Source: Streptomyces albus subsp. chlorinus (GTDB lineage: Bacteria > Actinomycetota > Actinomycetes > Streptomycetales > Streptomycetaceae). From it: a DNA stretch of 64,000 bases. The number at the start of each line of letters is the position of its first letter. Positions within the stretch are counted from its first letter, which is position 1. Location of the stretch: the NCBI RefSeq assembly GCF_013302895.1, contig NZ_VJOK01000001.1, positions 7,072,694 to 7,136,693 on the forward strand, given 5' to 3'. Below, piece after piece: positions 31,811 to 40,936 of the stretch. The notes under the pieces were generated by a model. The model did not search any database. It saw nothing but the letters and a program-made list of their open reading frames with translations, and was not told the origin of the DNA. A program made the position numbers and the translations under genes.

Positions 31811-34057
31811 CTACCTCCTTCGCCCGAGCTGTTCGGTGCAGGCGCAGCGCAGCAGCGGCTGATCGTTCTCCGCCAGGCCGCTCCAGCTGGTCGCCGTCCT
31901 GCTGAGCTGTCCCGCGCCGTCGAACTCCATGATCGAGAGGAGATCCAGCAGCTTGGCCAGCGTGCGGGCCGTCTCCTTTCCCGTCGGCCTGGTCCGCTCC
32001 TCGCACAGCCACACCGCGTGCAGCAGCTGGTCGACGGTGCGGCGCAGCGCCGCACCGTCGACCGCCACCAGCCCCTGGGCGCGCTCCCGCCGGGCGTCCG
32101 CCCCGCCCGGATACGGTGCCTGGGCGATCTCCAGCAGCTCCGCGCACCACTCCCGGGGACGCCCCGGCAGCGTGGCGGCCAGATGGCGGACCACGTCGTG
32201 GGCACCGCCCGACACCAGGTGGTGGTTCATCCGGTGTGCCGTGAGCGAACGGAACGCCCCGTTGCCCCGCGTTCCGACGGTGGAGGCCCCGTCGCCCGAC
32301 GCCCCGTCGTCCGGCCTCCCGTTGCCGGAGGCGGCGTCACCCGGTGCCCCCTCGCCCGCCGCCGCGCGAGCCGCGTAGTGGTCCCGCAGCAGATGATGGT
32401 CGGCGTACCAGGCGGCGCCGCCGGGGCTCAGCCCGTACAGCCGGTGCACCAGCAGCTGCCGGAGCCCGAAGTCCCCGATGAAGTGCCTCTCGCAGCCGGG
32501 CCAGCCGGTGTCGGTGAGCAGCTCCAGCACGTGGTGCGAGGTCAGCTTGTGCACCCGGCCCGCCTGGTGGTGGCGCAGCAGCACGTCCGCGCACTCCTGG
32601 TCGTGCGCCACGGAGAGATGGGTGAGCAGATCCAGCCAGTGGTCACGGTGCTCGTCCGGCAGCGCCACCGGCAACTGGTCGAGGATCAGCTCCTGGAGCA
32701 GCACGTCCGCCACCGGCTGCTCGGCCCCGCCGTCACCGGAGTGCTGCAGCGGGGCGTCGAGGATGTCCCGGTCGTTGGCGTCCGCCGGCATCCGGAAGGC
32801 CGCAGCCGCGGCGGCCAGGCGGATCACCGTGTGCGGGCGTCCGCCGCTGAGCCGGGCCACGGCGGAGTCGATCCGGCGCCGGTTCGCACCGCCCTCCGGT
32901 TCGGCGCGCTGCTGTCTGCGCTCGGTCTCCCGGCGCAGCTGGTCCCCGGTGAGGAACGGCATCCGCAGCAGCAGCACCCCGTCGGCCAGCGGTGCCCGGT
33001 CCGATCCGCCGTCCGTACGCCGGGACCACGCGGGCGGCCGGCCGTCGGCGGGCCGGAACTCCACCGGCCGCACCACCTCCTCGGGCGGCAGGCCACCGTG
33101 CAGGAAGGCGCCCCCGTCCGCCCGCCGCGCGGTGCCCACGATCACCACACGGTCGCGCTGCCCGGCACGGCGGTCGCTGAGCACGGCACGCAGCAGCCGC
33201 TCTCCCAGGGGCGTCTCGGCGTGGTCCAGCAGCAGTCCCGGGCGGCCGACCCGGCGCAGCCAGCCGGATGCCGAGGCGTACGCGGCCTCGAGGTCCTCGC
33301 GGAGCGCCCGGAAGAGGAAGCCCTCGGCCAGCTCCCGGGCCTCGCCGCCGGCCTGGAAGTCGGCGGCGAGGTTGCTCAGGCCGTGCTTGGGCTGGCCTGC
33401 CGCGCCGGGGTACGCGCCGTAGAGGCGCTCCAGTTCCGCCCTGCCGCGCGGGGCCAGGCGCTCGAAGAGGGCGTCCAGCAGCGCGTTGCTCACCGCCGCC
33501 GAGTACGGGTCCAGTTGCTGCCCGGACAGGGTCGTCAGCAGGTTCCTGACGGTCCCGCGGACCACGCCCTTCCAGAAGTCACCTGTTCCCAGGCCGCGCA
33601 GGCGCTGCTTCTGCGGCAGCTCCTCGTACCGTTCCACCTCCGTGGCGACCGCTTCGGCAGTGCCCTCCGCGACACCGGTCGCGACCACCGCGAGGCCCGT
33701 GAAGAGCCGGGGGAGGGCGAACGAGCCGCCGGTGCCCTGCCAGGTGCTCAGCCGGCGGGCGACCTCGGCCAGGGCCTCGGTCGCCACCGATCGGGCACCC
33801 GGTTCGGGCTCGGCGCGGTCCGCGTACACGGGCGAAGCGCAGTCCAGGAAGATCACCGGCACCTTGGCGGCGAACCGGTCCCGGACCGCGCGCAGCAGCC
33901 GCCCTTTGCCCATCCCCGGGCCCCCGGTGAGCAGCACCACGGGAAGGTCGGGGCCGTACAGCGGCTCCCGTCCGGCACCCGAGGGCGCCCGTCCCAGCAG
34001 GGAGGCGAAGAAGCCCTCCTCGCCGAGCAATCTCTCGAACCCCAGGTCCTCACACAC
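31811..34057 (-). CDS. Large P-loop NTPase (STAND-like), coupled to the receptor-like protein
   Basis: 748 residues from a GTG at 34057 (VCEDLGFERLLG). Walker A is G45-GPGMGKG-52, and a Walker B-like LLLDHAE lies far downstream, in line with STAND/AAA-type ATPases. The central part is helical. A low-complexity Gly/Asp/Ser insert occurs near residues 565-610. There are no membrane helices, so it should be cytosolic. The stop lies 7 nt before the receptor-like gene. The partner domain and effector output are not recognisable. Confidence 0.78.
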   Translation of the reverse strand: MCEDLGFERLLGEEGFFASLLGRAPSGAGREPLYGPDLPVVLLTGGPGMGKGRLLRAVRDRFAAKVPVIFLDCASPVYADRAEPEPGARSVATEALAEVARRLSTWQGTGGSFALPRLFTGLAVVATGVAEGTAEAVATEVERYEELPQKQRLRGLGTGDFWKGVVRGTVRNLLTTLSGQQLDPYSAAVSNALLDALFERLAPRGRAELERLYGAYPGAAGQPKHGLSNLAADFQAGGEARELAEGFLFRALREDLEAAYASASGWLRRVGRPGLLLDHAETPLGERLLRAVLSDRRAGQRDRVVIVGTARRADGGAFLHGGLPPEEVVRPVEFRPADGRPPAWSRRTDGGSDRAPLADGVLLLRMPFLTGDQLRRETERRQQRAEPEGGANRRRIDSAVARLSGGRPHTVIRLAAAAAAFRMPADANDRDILDAPLQHSGDGGAEQPVADVLLQELILDQLPVALPDEHRDHWLDLLTHLSVAHDQECADVLLRHHQAGRVHKLTSHHVLELLTDTGWPGCERHFIGDFGLRQLLVHRLYGLSPGGAAWYADHHLLRDHYAARAAAGEGAPGDAASGNGRPDDGASGDGASTVGTRGNGAFRSLTAHRMNHHLVSGGAHDVVRHLAATLPGRPREWCAELLEIAQAPYPGGADARRERAQGLVAVDGAALRRTVDQLLHAVWLCEERTRPTGKETARTLAKLLDLLSIMEFDGAGQLSRTATSWSGLAENDQPLLRCACTEQLGRRR

Positions 34058-34340
34058 GCACCCACCCCCCAATGAGGTGCTGTCCCGCCCTGGAACGGGT
34101 GGCCGGTGAACCACCGTGCCGGAAAAGGCTAGTGGAACACGAACCTGTCCGGTGGGGGAACTGTCATGTGAGAGAAGAGAGTTGGCGAATACGCCGGACG
34201 TACCCGGCGGAGCGGCCGGTTGCCGCCGCCCCCCCCCGGGTCCGGCGCCCATGGGGACGCCGGACCCGCCTGCTGCCGGACGCCGGACCCGCCCGCGCGG
34301 CCCGTGTTTCCCGCCGTCTGCTCGCCTCCGGCGTGGCCGC

Positions 34341-34964
34341 TCAGGCGGGGAGCGCCTCGGCGGTGGGAACGACCAGGCCGAACAGATCGGTGACGGTCGT
34401 CAGGGCGGCGTCCTGGAGGGCGCCGGCCGGCAGAACGCTCCCGTCCGGGGCGGCGAGGGCGCGGGTCGCGGTGGCCTCGGCGACGACGGTGGGCCGGTAG
34501 CCGAGGTTGAAGGCGCCCTGCGCGGTGAAGGCGACGCACATGTGCGTCATGAACCCGGCCAGTACGAGGTCCTTGCCGCCGCCCGCGCCGAAGCCCAGCT
34601 CGCGCAGCGTCTCCTCCAGGCCGGTGGCGTGGAAGGCGTTGGGGACCTGCTTGACGACGACCGGCTCTCCGTCGGCCGGTGCGACCTCGTCGCTGAGGGA
34701 GCCGATGTGGGCGGTGATGTCGTAGGGGCTGCCCTCGCCCCCGTCGTTGACGACGTGGACGACGGGGGTGCCCAGCGAGCGGGCGCGCTCCAGCAGGCGT
34801 GCCGCCGCGGCGAGGGCTTTCTCGGCGCCGTCCAGCTCCATGACGCCGGTGCGGTAGGTGTTCTGGAAGTCGATCATTATCAGGGCGGACTCGCTCAGCC
34901 GGGGCGGCCGGCCATCGAGGCCGATCACATCGCGCAGCGTCGTGGCGGGCGTGTGCGTGCTCAT
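34341..34964 (-). CDS. Isochorismatase-fold cysteine hydrolase
   Basis: 207 residues from the ATG at 34964. The catalytic triad is in place: Asp32 (ALIMIDFQ), Lys105 (VVVKQ) and Cys143 (GFMTHMCV). It is a stand-alone amidase/isochorismatase-like enzyme of about normal size. It lies downstream of and parallel to a GlxA-type regulator gene, a pairing common in actinomycetes, so that regulator probably controls it. Confidence 0.92.
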   Translation of the reverse strand: MSTHTPATTLRDVIGLDGRPPRLSESALIMIDFQNTYRTGVMELDGAEKALAAAARLLERARSLGTPVVHVVNDGGEGSPYDITAHIGSLSDEVAPADGEPVVVKQVPNAFHATGLEETLRELGFGAGGGKDLVLAGFMTHMCVAFTAQGAFNLGYRPTVVAEATATRALAAPDGSVLPAGALQDAALTTVTDLFGLVVPTAEALPA

Positions 34965-35095
34965 GAGGAACCTTTCATCGGGAAGAAGGCATGGCGAGGC
35001 CCTTCGCCTCGCTGCATGCGGGGGAGAAGTGCGGGAGGTGGGGAGGGGGAAGGTGCGGAGAGAGGGGGAGGGGAACGGGGACGGAGGCGGCGGGG

Positions 35096-36088
35096 TCAGG
35101 CCGCCTGGGTACGGAAGCGCCGGCGGTAGGCCGCCGGTGTGGTGGCGAGCTGCCGCCGGAACGCCCGGTGCAGGGTCTCCGCCGAGCCGAGCCCGGCGGC
35201 GGCCGCGACCTGGTCGAGCGGGCAGTCGGTGGTCTCCAGCACGCGCCGGGCCACCTCGACGCGGGCCGCTTCGACGTAGGCGGCGGGACTGACGCCGGTC
35301 TCCTGGGTGAAGACCCGGGCGAAATGCCGCTCGCTGAGGCACATCCGGGCGGCCAGGGCCCGCGCGGACAGGTCCTCCTGGAGGTGGTCGGCGATCCACA
35401 GCCGCAGCTCGTCGATGTCGCGCCGGCCGGCGGCCGGACGGCTGAGGGGCACCGAGAACTGGCTCTGGCCACCCTGCCGTTTGAGATACATCACCAGGTG
35501 GCGGGCCACCGCCAGCGCGGTCTCCTCGCCCAGATCCTCCGCCACCAGGGCCAGCGACAGATCCAGGCAGGCGCTGATACCGGCCCCGGTCCACAGCCGT
35601 CCCCGGTCGGTACGGACGAAGATCGGGTCCGGGTCGACCGTGACGCCGGGATGGTCGGCGGCGAGTTGGGCGGCGGTCGACCAGTGAGTGGTGGCCGTCC
35701 TTCCCTCCAGCAGCCCGGCGGCCGCCAGCACATGCGCGCCCACACACACCGACGCGACCCGCCGGGCGTGCGGGGCGGTCCTTCTCACCCACTCCACGAC
35801 AGCGCTGTCGACACGGGCGAGCGGACCGTCGTCGGTCATGTCGACCGCGCCCGGCACCAGCAGGGTGTCCACCTGCTCTCCGACCTCGTCGAAGCTCACA
35901 TCGGTGAGCAGCCGCACGCCCGCCGAGGTGCGGACCGTGCCCGCGACGGGCCCGGCGAGGCGGACCTGGTAGCCGGCGCGGCCCGAGGTCTCCCGGTTGG
36001 CCAGCGAGAACACCTCGGCAGGGCCGGTGACGTCGAGGAGGTCGACATCGGGGAAGGCCGCGATGACGACACGGTGTGGACTGGGCAT
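35096..36088 (-). CDS. GlxA-type AraC-family regulator (DJ-1/PfpI-like sensor domain)
   Basis: 330 residues from the ATG at 36088, with GGTGAGGA upstream; a GTG at 36121 would add 11 residues. The N-terminal DJ-1/PfpI-like domain includes the elbow ASVCVGAHVLAAAG. The C-terminal AraC double helix-turn-helix runs from about 225 (LSARALAARMCLSERHFARV, then LDQVAAAAGLGSAETLHRAF). It likely controls the isochorismatase-like gene 131 bp downstream. Confidence 0.93.
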   Translation of the reverse strand: MPSPHRVVIAAFPDVDLLDVTGPAEVFSLANRETSGRAGYQVRLAGPVAGTVRTSAGVRLLTDVSFDEVGEQVDTLLVPGAVDMTDDGPLARVDSAVVEWVRRTAPHARRVASVCVGAHVLAAAGLLEGRTATTHWSTAAQLAADHPGVTVDPDPIFVRTDRGRLWTGAGISACLDLSLALVAEDLGEETALAVARHLVMYLKRQGGQSQFSVPLSRPAAGRRDIDELRLWIADHLQEDLSARALAARMCLSERHFARVFTQETGVSPAAYVEAARVEVARRVLETTDCPLDQVAAAAGLGSAETLHRAFRRQLATTPAAYRRRFRTQAA

Positions 36089-36290
36089 GTGCCCATCCTC
36101 ACCGTTCTCCCTCGTGGCCACAATGACGATTCCCTGTCACATCCGGACACGGCGGTCGCACGGTCCCTCGCCTCTTCCCCGCTGCGGCGGAGGGCGTGCG
36201 GGTGGTCTGTCCGTCCCCTTCGAGCTTGGTCCTTTTGAGCGGGTCGGAGCCGGGCACCCGGGGGGACGGTCGTCCTCCGAGAGGTGCATC

Positions 36291-36533
36291 GTGTTGGTCA
36301 CCGTCGCGCTTGTGCTGCTGCCGGCCCTGTGGGGGCTGCTGTTCGCCATGGACCGCGTCGAGGAGCGCCTCTTCCACGCCGGTCGTCCGCCACGGCATGC
36401 TCGCGCCAAGAGGCACCTACGGCTCGTCCCCGGTGGGCGGAGCACCGCACAGGGCGGCGAGGCGGCCGCCGAGGAGCCGTCGCGCCGTCGCGGTCCGGAA
36501 GGGCGTGATCCGGGAGGACGCGACGTGGCGTGA
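36291..36533 (+). CDS. Small membrane protein
   Basis: 80 residues from a GTG at 36291, with GAGAGG upstream. One membrane helix lies at residues 1-19 (VLVTVALVLLPALWGLLFA) followed by MDRVEERLF and a basic tail. Single-helix proteins of this type are widespread in streptomycetes. No function is known to me. Confidence 0.6.
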   Translation: MLVTVALVLLPALWGLLFAMDRVEERLFHAGRPPRHARAKRHLRLVPGGRSTAQGGEAAAEEPSRRRGPEGRDPGGRDVA

Positions 36534-36661
36534 CGTGAGGGGGGCGGCGTGAGAGGGGGATGGCGTGCCGTGAGTCGGTGTGCCGTTGACACAGGTGCCT
36601 CAGCTCGTCCCCCCGGGGGGCTGGCCGGCGATGTGCTGTTCCGGAGGGAAGGAGTTCCGCG

Positions 36662-36790
36662 GTGACCGACTGCTCGCCGTACTGGCGGCCCTGGCCCCGC
36701 CCGGTGGAGCCGGGAGCCCGCGCCGCTTCGGCGCCGCGTCTCAGGGGCGTCGCGCCGGGCCGGTCAGGCCGACTGCTGGAAAGCCCGTAG
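36662..36790 (+). CDS. Possible 42-residue peptide with a strong ribosome site
   Basis: A GTG at 36662 follows GGAGGGAAGGAG at suitable spacing. The frame reads MTDCSPYWRPWPRPVEPGAR and ends at TAG 36788, overlapping the 3' end of the convergent gene at 36764. A TTGACA hexamer lies at about 36589. No homology is recognised. Confidence 0.3.
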   Translation: MTDCSPYWRPWPRPVEPGARAASAPRLRGVAPGRSGRLLESP

Positions 36791-37102
36791 TGCGGCCCCC
36801 GCCGAGGCGACGTCCAGAGCGACGACGTACTCCTCGCCCTCCCGGCGACCGCGCTCCGAGAGCGCGAGGCCGATCAGCGCCAGTTCCGCGGCCTGGTCCC
36901 GCAGCGCGTACCGCGCGGGGCTCTCCCGCCCGGGGCCGGCCCGCTCGTCCCGTTCCCATGCGGCCATCGCCGCCTCGGCCACCGCCCTGGGAAGTCGTAC
37001 GGTGACCCGGTCCAGCTGGGCGTCGAGGTGTGCGCCGATCTCCCTCAGCGCCTTCGCGTCATCCCTGAACCGCGCGTCCTGATCCCGGTCCTGCTCCTTC
37101 AT
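36764..37102 (-). CDS. Small hypothetical protein
   Basis: 112 residues from the ATG at 37102. It is helical and charged (KEQDRDQDARFRDDAKALRE...), and ends in a possible strand-helix unit (EYVVALDVASAGAALRAFQ). No ribosome site is seen, but TAGCCT, a good -10 box, ends six nt before the ATG, which would suit a leaderless transcript. I do not recognise the family. Confidence 0.62.
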   Translation of the reverse strand: MKEQDRDQDARFRDDAKALREIGAHLDAQLDRVTVRLPRAVAEAAMAAWERDERAGPGRESPARYALRDQAAELALIGLALSERGRREGEEYVVALDVASAGAALRAFQQSA

Positions 37103-37181
37103 GCGGTGAGGCTACTCGACGGCACCGGAGGGGACGGAACCCACCATGCGGTGGGGGAGCGGGGGGTGGGGGAGGGGGGAG

Positions 37182-37898
37182 TCAGGCGGTGTCGAGGCCG
37201 TCGACCAGGCGGTTGAGGAAGCGGGTGAAGGTGGCTTCGGGCGTGAGGGAGCGCCCGGGGGCCGAGAGGGCCTCGGCGAGTTCCGGATGGTGGCCGTCCG
37301 CGGCCACAGCGGCGAGGTAGCGGGCCTCGGCCGCGGCCCGGTCGGGGGACCGGACGGCTTCCCGCTGCGTGATCTCGTGGGCGACGTACCCGGCCACGAA
37401 GGCGGTGAGCTGGGCGAAGACCTCCAGCTTGGCCGCGCCGTCCAGCCCGGTCGGGCGCAGGGCGGCGAGCGCGTGCTCCAGGAATGCCAGGGTGTTGGGG
37501 CCCAGCGCGCGGCGGGTGGACAGGGCGGCCGGGAGCCATGGATGGCGCAGCATGAGGGCGCGCTGGAGGTGGGCGATGCCCTTGAGGTCGGCGCGCCAGT
37601 CGCCGGTGAGGTCGTCCGTGGCCGGCAGCTCACCGCTGACATGGTCGACCATCAGCTCCAGCAGGGTCTCCTTGTCGGGGGCGTAGCTGTAGAGCGACAT
37701 GACGCCGGCTCCGACCTGGGCGGCGACCCGCCGCATGGTGACGGCGTCGAGCCCCTCCGCGTCCGCCAGCGCGACGGCTGCCGTCGTGATCGCCTCACGG
37801 CTGAAGGCGGGTCTGCGGCCCCTGCGGGGCCGGCCGGGGTCCAGCCAGAGCTGCTGGGGGTCGACGCCCGTGGCGCCGTTCCCTCCCTCACGGGTCAC
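37182..37898 (-). CDS. TetR-family repressor
   Basis: 238 residues from a GTG at 37898, which has GGAAGGAG upstream; the ATG at 37964 has no ribosome site. The helix-turn-helix (FSREAITTAAVALADAEGLD, then AAQVGAGVMSLYSYAPDKETLL) is followed by a TetR C-terminal domain. It is divergent from a CocE/NonD hydrolase gene with a perfect 27-bp palindrome between them, so it very probably represses both. Confidence 0.92.
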   Translation of the reverse strand: MTREGGNGATGVDPQQLWLDPGRPRRGRRPAFSREAITTAAVALADAEGLDAVTMRRVAAQVGAGVMSLYSYAPDKETLLELMVDHVSGELPATDDLTGDWRADLKGIAHLQRALMLRHPWLPAALSTRRALGPNTLAFLEHALAALRPTGLDGAAKLEVFAQLTAFVAGYVAHEITQREAVRSPDRAAAEARYLAAVAADGHHPELAEALSAPGRSLTPEATFTRFLNRLVDGLDTA

Positions 37899-37967
37899 GG
37901 TCTTGGCGCTCCTTCCCCGGTTTCCCCGGTCGTCGCGGCGGCCTGGTGGATGCCATCCAAGCATCCG

Positions 37968-37994
37968 CTATTCTCGTACGACGTACGAGAATAG
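37968..37994. promoter_or_regulatory. Perfect 27-bp palindromic operator
   Basis: Arms CTATTCTCGTACG and its exact complement flank a single central A at 37981. It lies between the divergent TetR and hydrolase genes, ending 10 nt before the hydrolase ATG. Its AT-rich arm ends stand out from the local base composition. It is the expected TetR dimer site. Confidence 0.9.
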
Positions 37995-38004
37995 CGAGGG
38001 AACG

Positions 38005-39714
38005 ATGGCACCACGCACACAGGACCCTGTGCCGAAGCCGGCCTGGGCACCGCCTCCGGGGAAACCGCCCCTGTCCGCACGGATGATGAGGGCGACCTGG
38101 CGCCGCCTCCCGGACAGGCGGTACGACGTCGGATGGGAGCCGGGACTCCCCGTACCCGCCGCCGACGGCAGCCCCTTGGTCACGGACCACTACTTCCCGC
38201 GTGCGGAGGGCGACTTCCCCACCCTCCTGGTGCGCTCGCCCTACGGCAGGGGCCTGCCGTGGTCCCCGATGTACGGACTGCTCCTCGCCGAACAGGGCTT
38301 CCATGTGCTCCTGCAGAGCTGCCGCGGCACCGGCGGCTCGGGCGGCGACTTCCACCTGTGGCGCAACGAGGCGGCCGACGGCAGGGCCACGGTGTCCTGG
38401 CTGCGGGAACAGCCCTGGTTCGGCGGAGAACTGGGAACCGTCGGCCCCAGCTACCTGGGGTACGCGCAGTGGGCCCTCGCCCTGGACCCGCCGCCGGAGC
38501 TGAAGGCGATGGTGGTGCAGGTGGGGCTGCACGACCCCCACGCCCTCTTCCACGCACAGGGCGCGCTCCGTCTGGAGAACGCCCTCGCCGTCGGCGCCGG
38601 CATGACGTACCAGCACCAGGGCATGGGACCGTTCCTGAACGCCACCTTGCGCCTGCGGCGCCGTCTTGGCGCCGTCACCACGGCACAACCGCTGCGCGGC
38701 GCCCACGCCGTCGCCCTCGGCGGCGAGGTGCCCTGGCTGGACGACGTGATGAGGCACCCGGACCCCGGCGACGCGTACTGGAACGGCGCGTCCACGGCGG
38801 AGGCGGCCGAGCGGCTCGCCGTTCCGACCGCTCTCCTCACCGGATGGCACGACGCGCTTTCCGACCAGACCCTCGAACAGTACGGCAGGCTGCGCCGGGC
38901 CGGATGCGAGACCGCCCTGCTCGTCGGCCCCTGGACCCACACCTCCGCGCTCCAGCGGGGCTGGCCCGAGGTGTTCACCGAAAGCCTCGCCTGGCTGCGT
39001 GCCCACCTGTGCGCCGACCCCTCAGGGCTGCGCCCCACGAGGGTGCGCGTGCACGTCGGCGGCCAGAACGCCTGGCGGGACCTGGACGACTGGCCCCCGG
39101 CCTCGCCCGTCACCGCCTGGTTCCCCGCACCGGACGGGCACCTCACCCGGCAGGCCCCCACGGATTCCGCGCCGCTGGCCGCCTTCCGCTACGACCCGGC
39201 CGACCCCACCCCGTCCGTCGGCGGCCCGCTGCTCTCCCGCACCGCCGGCCCCCGCGACAACAGCGCGCTGGAATCCCGGGGCGACGTCCTGACGTTCACC
39301 GGCCCTGAGCTGACCGAGCCCGTGGACGTCCTCGGCCCGGTCTCCGCGCGGCTGACCGTCTCCACGGACACCGGCCACGCCGACGTCTTCGTCCGCCTGT
39401 GCGACGTCGACGCACAGGGCAGGTCCGTCAACATCTGCGACGGCCTGGGCCGGGTGCGCACGAGAGCGCATTCGCCCACCCAGCTCACCGTGCCGATGAG
39501 TTCCACGGCCCACCGCTTCGCCGCCGGCCACCGCATACGCTGGCAGATCAGCGGAGGCGCCCATCCGCGCTACGCCCGCAACCCCGGCACGGGCGAGTCA
39601 CCCCTCGAAGCCACCACCTTCACCCCGGTACACGTCACGCTTCACGCGGACTCGGCGCTGATGCTCGCCCACGGCGCCGGACCCCGCCCATCCGCCGGTC
39701 CCGGACGGGAGTGA
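38005..39714 (+). CDS. CocE/NonD-family hydrolase (X-Pro dipeptidyl-peptidase-like)
   Basis: 569 residues from the ATG at 38005. The alpha/beta hydrolase domain has the nucleophile elbow G-P-S149-Y-L-G, then LLTGWHDALSDQ supplying the Asp and VGPWTHTSAL supplying the His. A C-terminal jelly-roll domain starts at about 430. Relatives include cocaine esterase, acylases and X-Pro peptidases. There is no signal peptide. It is controlled by the divergent TetR via the 27-bp palindrome, and a hairpin terminator follows at once. Confidence 0.92.
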   Translation: MAPRTQDPVPKPAWAPPPGKPPLSARMMRATWRRLPDRRYDVGWEPGLPVPAADGSPLVTDHYFPRAEGDFPTLLVRSPYGRGLPWSPMYGLLLAEQGFHVLLQSCRGTGGSGGDFHLWRNEAADGRATVSWLREQPWFGGELGTVGPSYLGYAQWALALDPPPELKAMVVQVGLHDPHALFHAQGALRLENALAVGAGMTYQHQGMGPFLNATLRLRRRLGAVTTAQPLRGAHAVALGGEVPWLDDVMRHPDPGDAYWNGASTAEAAERLAVPTALLTGWHDALSDQTLEQYGRLRRAGCETALLVGPWTHTSALQRGWPEVFTESLAWLRAHLCADPSGLRPTRVRVHVGGQNAWRDLDDWPPASPVTAWFPAPDGHLTRQAPTDSAPLAAFRYDPADPTPSVGGPLLSRTAGPRDNSALESRGDVLTFTGPELTEPVDVLGPVSARLTVSTDTGHADVFVRLCDVDAQGRSVNICDGLGRVRTRAHSPTQLTVPMSSTAHRFAAGHRIRWQISGGAHPRYARNPGTGESPLEATTFTPVHVTLHADSALMLAHGAGPRPSAGPGRE

Positions 39715-39716
39715 CC

Positions 39717-39745
39717 GGTGAGCCGGGCCACCGGCCCGGCTCACC
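39717..39745 (+). terminator. Hairpin after the CocE/NonD gene
   Basis: A perfect 13-bp stem (39717-39729 with 39733-39745) and 3-nt loop begin two nt after the stop codon. There is no U-tract. Confidence 0.78.
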
Positions 39746-39914
39746 CCCGGGCCGACCCGCCGCCCCGCGTTTTCGTGCTCATCGGATGAACGCCCCATGT
39801 ACGCGGCACGGGTGAAAAGCGACCCCGTGCGAGTGACTGTCACCACGCTCCGTCCGGACCGCCTCGATCATGCCCATAGAAGCGGTGACCGGGACGGCGG
39901 GAGGCGGAAGGCGG

Positions 39915-40340
39915 ATGCTCCTTCGGATGCCACCCGTGGCCCGTCGGCGGTTGTCGTCCCGCGTGTCCGCGGCAGCGCTGATCCTGGCGACCGTACTCAC
40001 GCTGCTGCTCACCCTCTTCACCTTCGAAAGCTCACAACTGACGGCCGCGGAGCCGGAATGCCGCCCTGACCGGGCCCCCGCCGCGGCGGTCCCGTGCGCG
40101 CGGCCGGCCGTGGCCGTCCCGGAACGCGACCGGCACCCGGGGCACCATCCCTTCACCGTCCAGGTGTGTCCCGTGGCCACGGCCACCCACCGGACGCTGT
40201 GCCACACCCTGCTGCCCGCGGTCGCCTTCCCGGCCACCGGCGGTCCGGCACCGGCCGTGACCGCTCCCGCGCCCCCGGCCCCCGGCACCACCGCCGACTG
40301 TCCACCACGGACGGACCAACGGCAGATCCTGCGCTGCTGA
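39915..40340 (+). CDS. Small secreted or membrane-anchored protein
   Basis: 141 residues from the ATG at 39915, preceded by GGAAGGCGG. A membrane helix (SAAALILATVLTLLLTLFTF) spans about residues 16-38, followed by a Cys-, His- and Pro-rich exterior part ending in Cys. Five Cys residues suggest disulfides. No known family is recognised. Confidence 0.55.
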   Translation: MLLRMPPVARRRLSSRVSAAALILATVLTLLLTLFTFESSQLTAAEPECRPDRAPAAAVPCARPAVAVPERDRHPGHHPFTVQVCPVATATHRTLCHTLLPAVAFPATGGPAPAVTAPAPPAPGTTADCPPRTDQRQILRC

Positions 40341-40423
40341 CCGGGCCCGCCCGCCCGGAGCCGAGGATGACCGCGCTCCGGCTGGCCACCGTTCCGGTTT
40401 TTCACCTCTGCCGCAGGAGAGTC

Positions 40424-40870
40424 ATGTCCATCGACCCGTTCCGGGCCATCGCCGCGCTGGCGCGTGCCGAAGCCACCCGCGCCTCAGCTCCCACCACGCC
40501 GAAGCCCCGCACGTCCACCGAAACGATGAAAGAGACCGACGCGACGGAAGGGACCGACGCGACGGAAGGGACCGACGCGACAGAAGAGACCGACGCGGCG
40601 GAGAAGAGCGACCGGTCGGAAGACGCCGAGGCCACGGAGGTCACCGGGTCCCCGGAAAACACCGAACACCACGGCCACGATCACGACGCGACTCACGACC
40701 GCGACCGCCACTCATCTCCCGACGGCGACTCCGATCACGATGGCGATCCCGATCCCGACCACGACCCGGATCCGGACCCCGGAACCGTGTCCGACCCCGC
40801 CACCTCCGAGCGCCGCCGAACCGTCTGGCGCGCGGTCGCCCGGCGGATCCGCCACCTGCGGACGGCCTGA
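40424..40870 (+). CDS. Acidic repeat protein with a His/Asp-rich region
   Basis: 148 residues from the ATG at 40424, with AGGAG upstream. A short helical N-terminus (SIDPFRAIAALARAEATRAS) is followed by four six-residue units near TDATEG, then a stretch rich in His and Asp (EHHGHDHDATHDRDRH) and Asp-Pro repeats. The C-terminus is basic (WRAVARRIRHLRTA). The His/Asp run could bind divalent metals. Most of the protein is probably disordered. Confidence 0.6.
   Translation: MSIDPFRAIAALARAEATRASAPTTPKPRTSTETMKETDATEGTDATEGTDATEETDAAEKSDRSEDAEATEVTGSPENTEHHGHDHDATHDRDRHSSPDGDSDHDGDPDPDHDPDPDPGTVSDPATSERRRTVWRAVARRIRHLRTA
40535..40606 (+). repeat. 18-bp tandem repeat, four copies
   Basis: The unit ACCGACGCGACGGAAGGG is repeated about four times with mismatches accumulating in the last two copies. 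It is in frame and encodes the TDATEG units of the acidic repeat protein. Confidence 0.85.
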
Positions 40871-40936
40871 AGTCCCGTGCGGCCCGGCCGCGTGGCGGTG
40901 CGTCGCCCCAAAAGGGAAGCCCCGGCCGGGTGGACC

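Noticed and set aside
30641..34075. A 1144-codon plus-strand open frame opposite the NTPase operon
   Set aside because: Composition is Arg/Gly/Val-rich without motifs, while the opposite strand encodes the NTPase and receptor with clear motifs and coupled starts.
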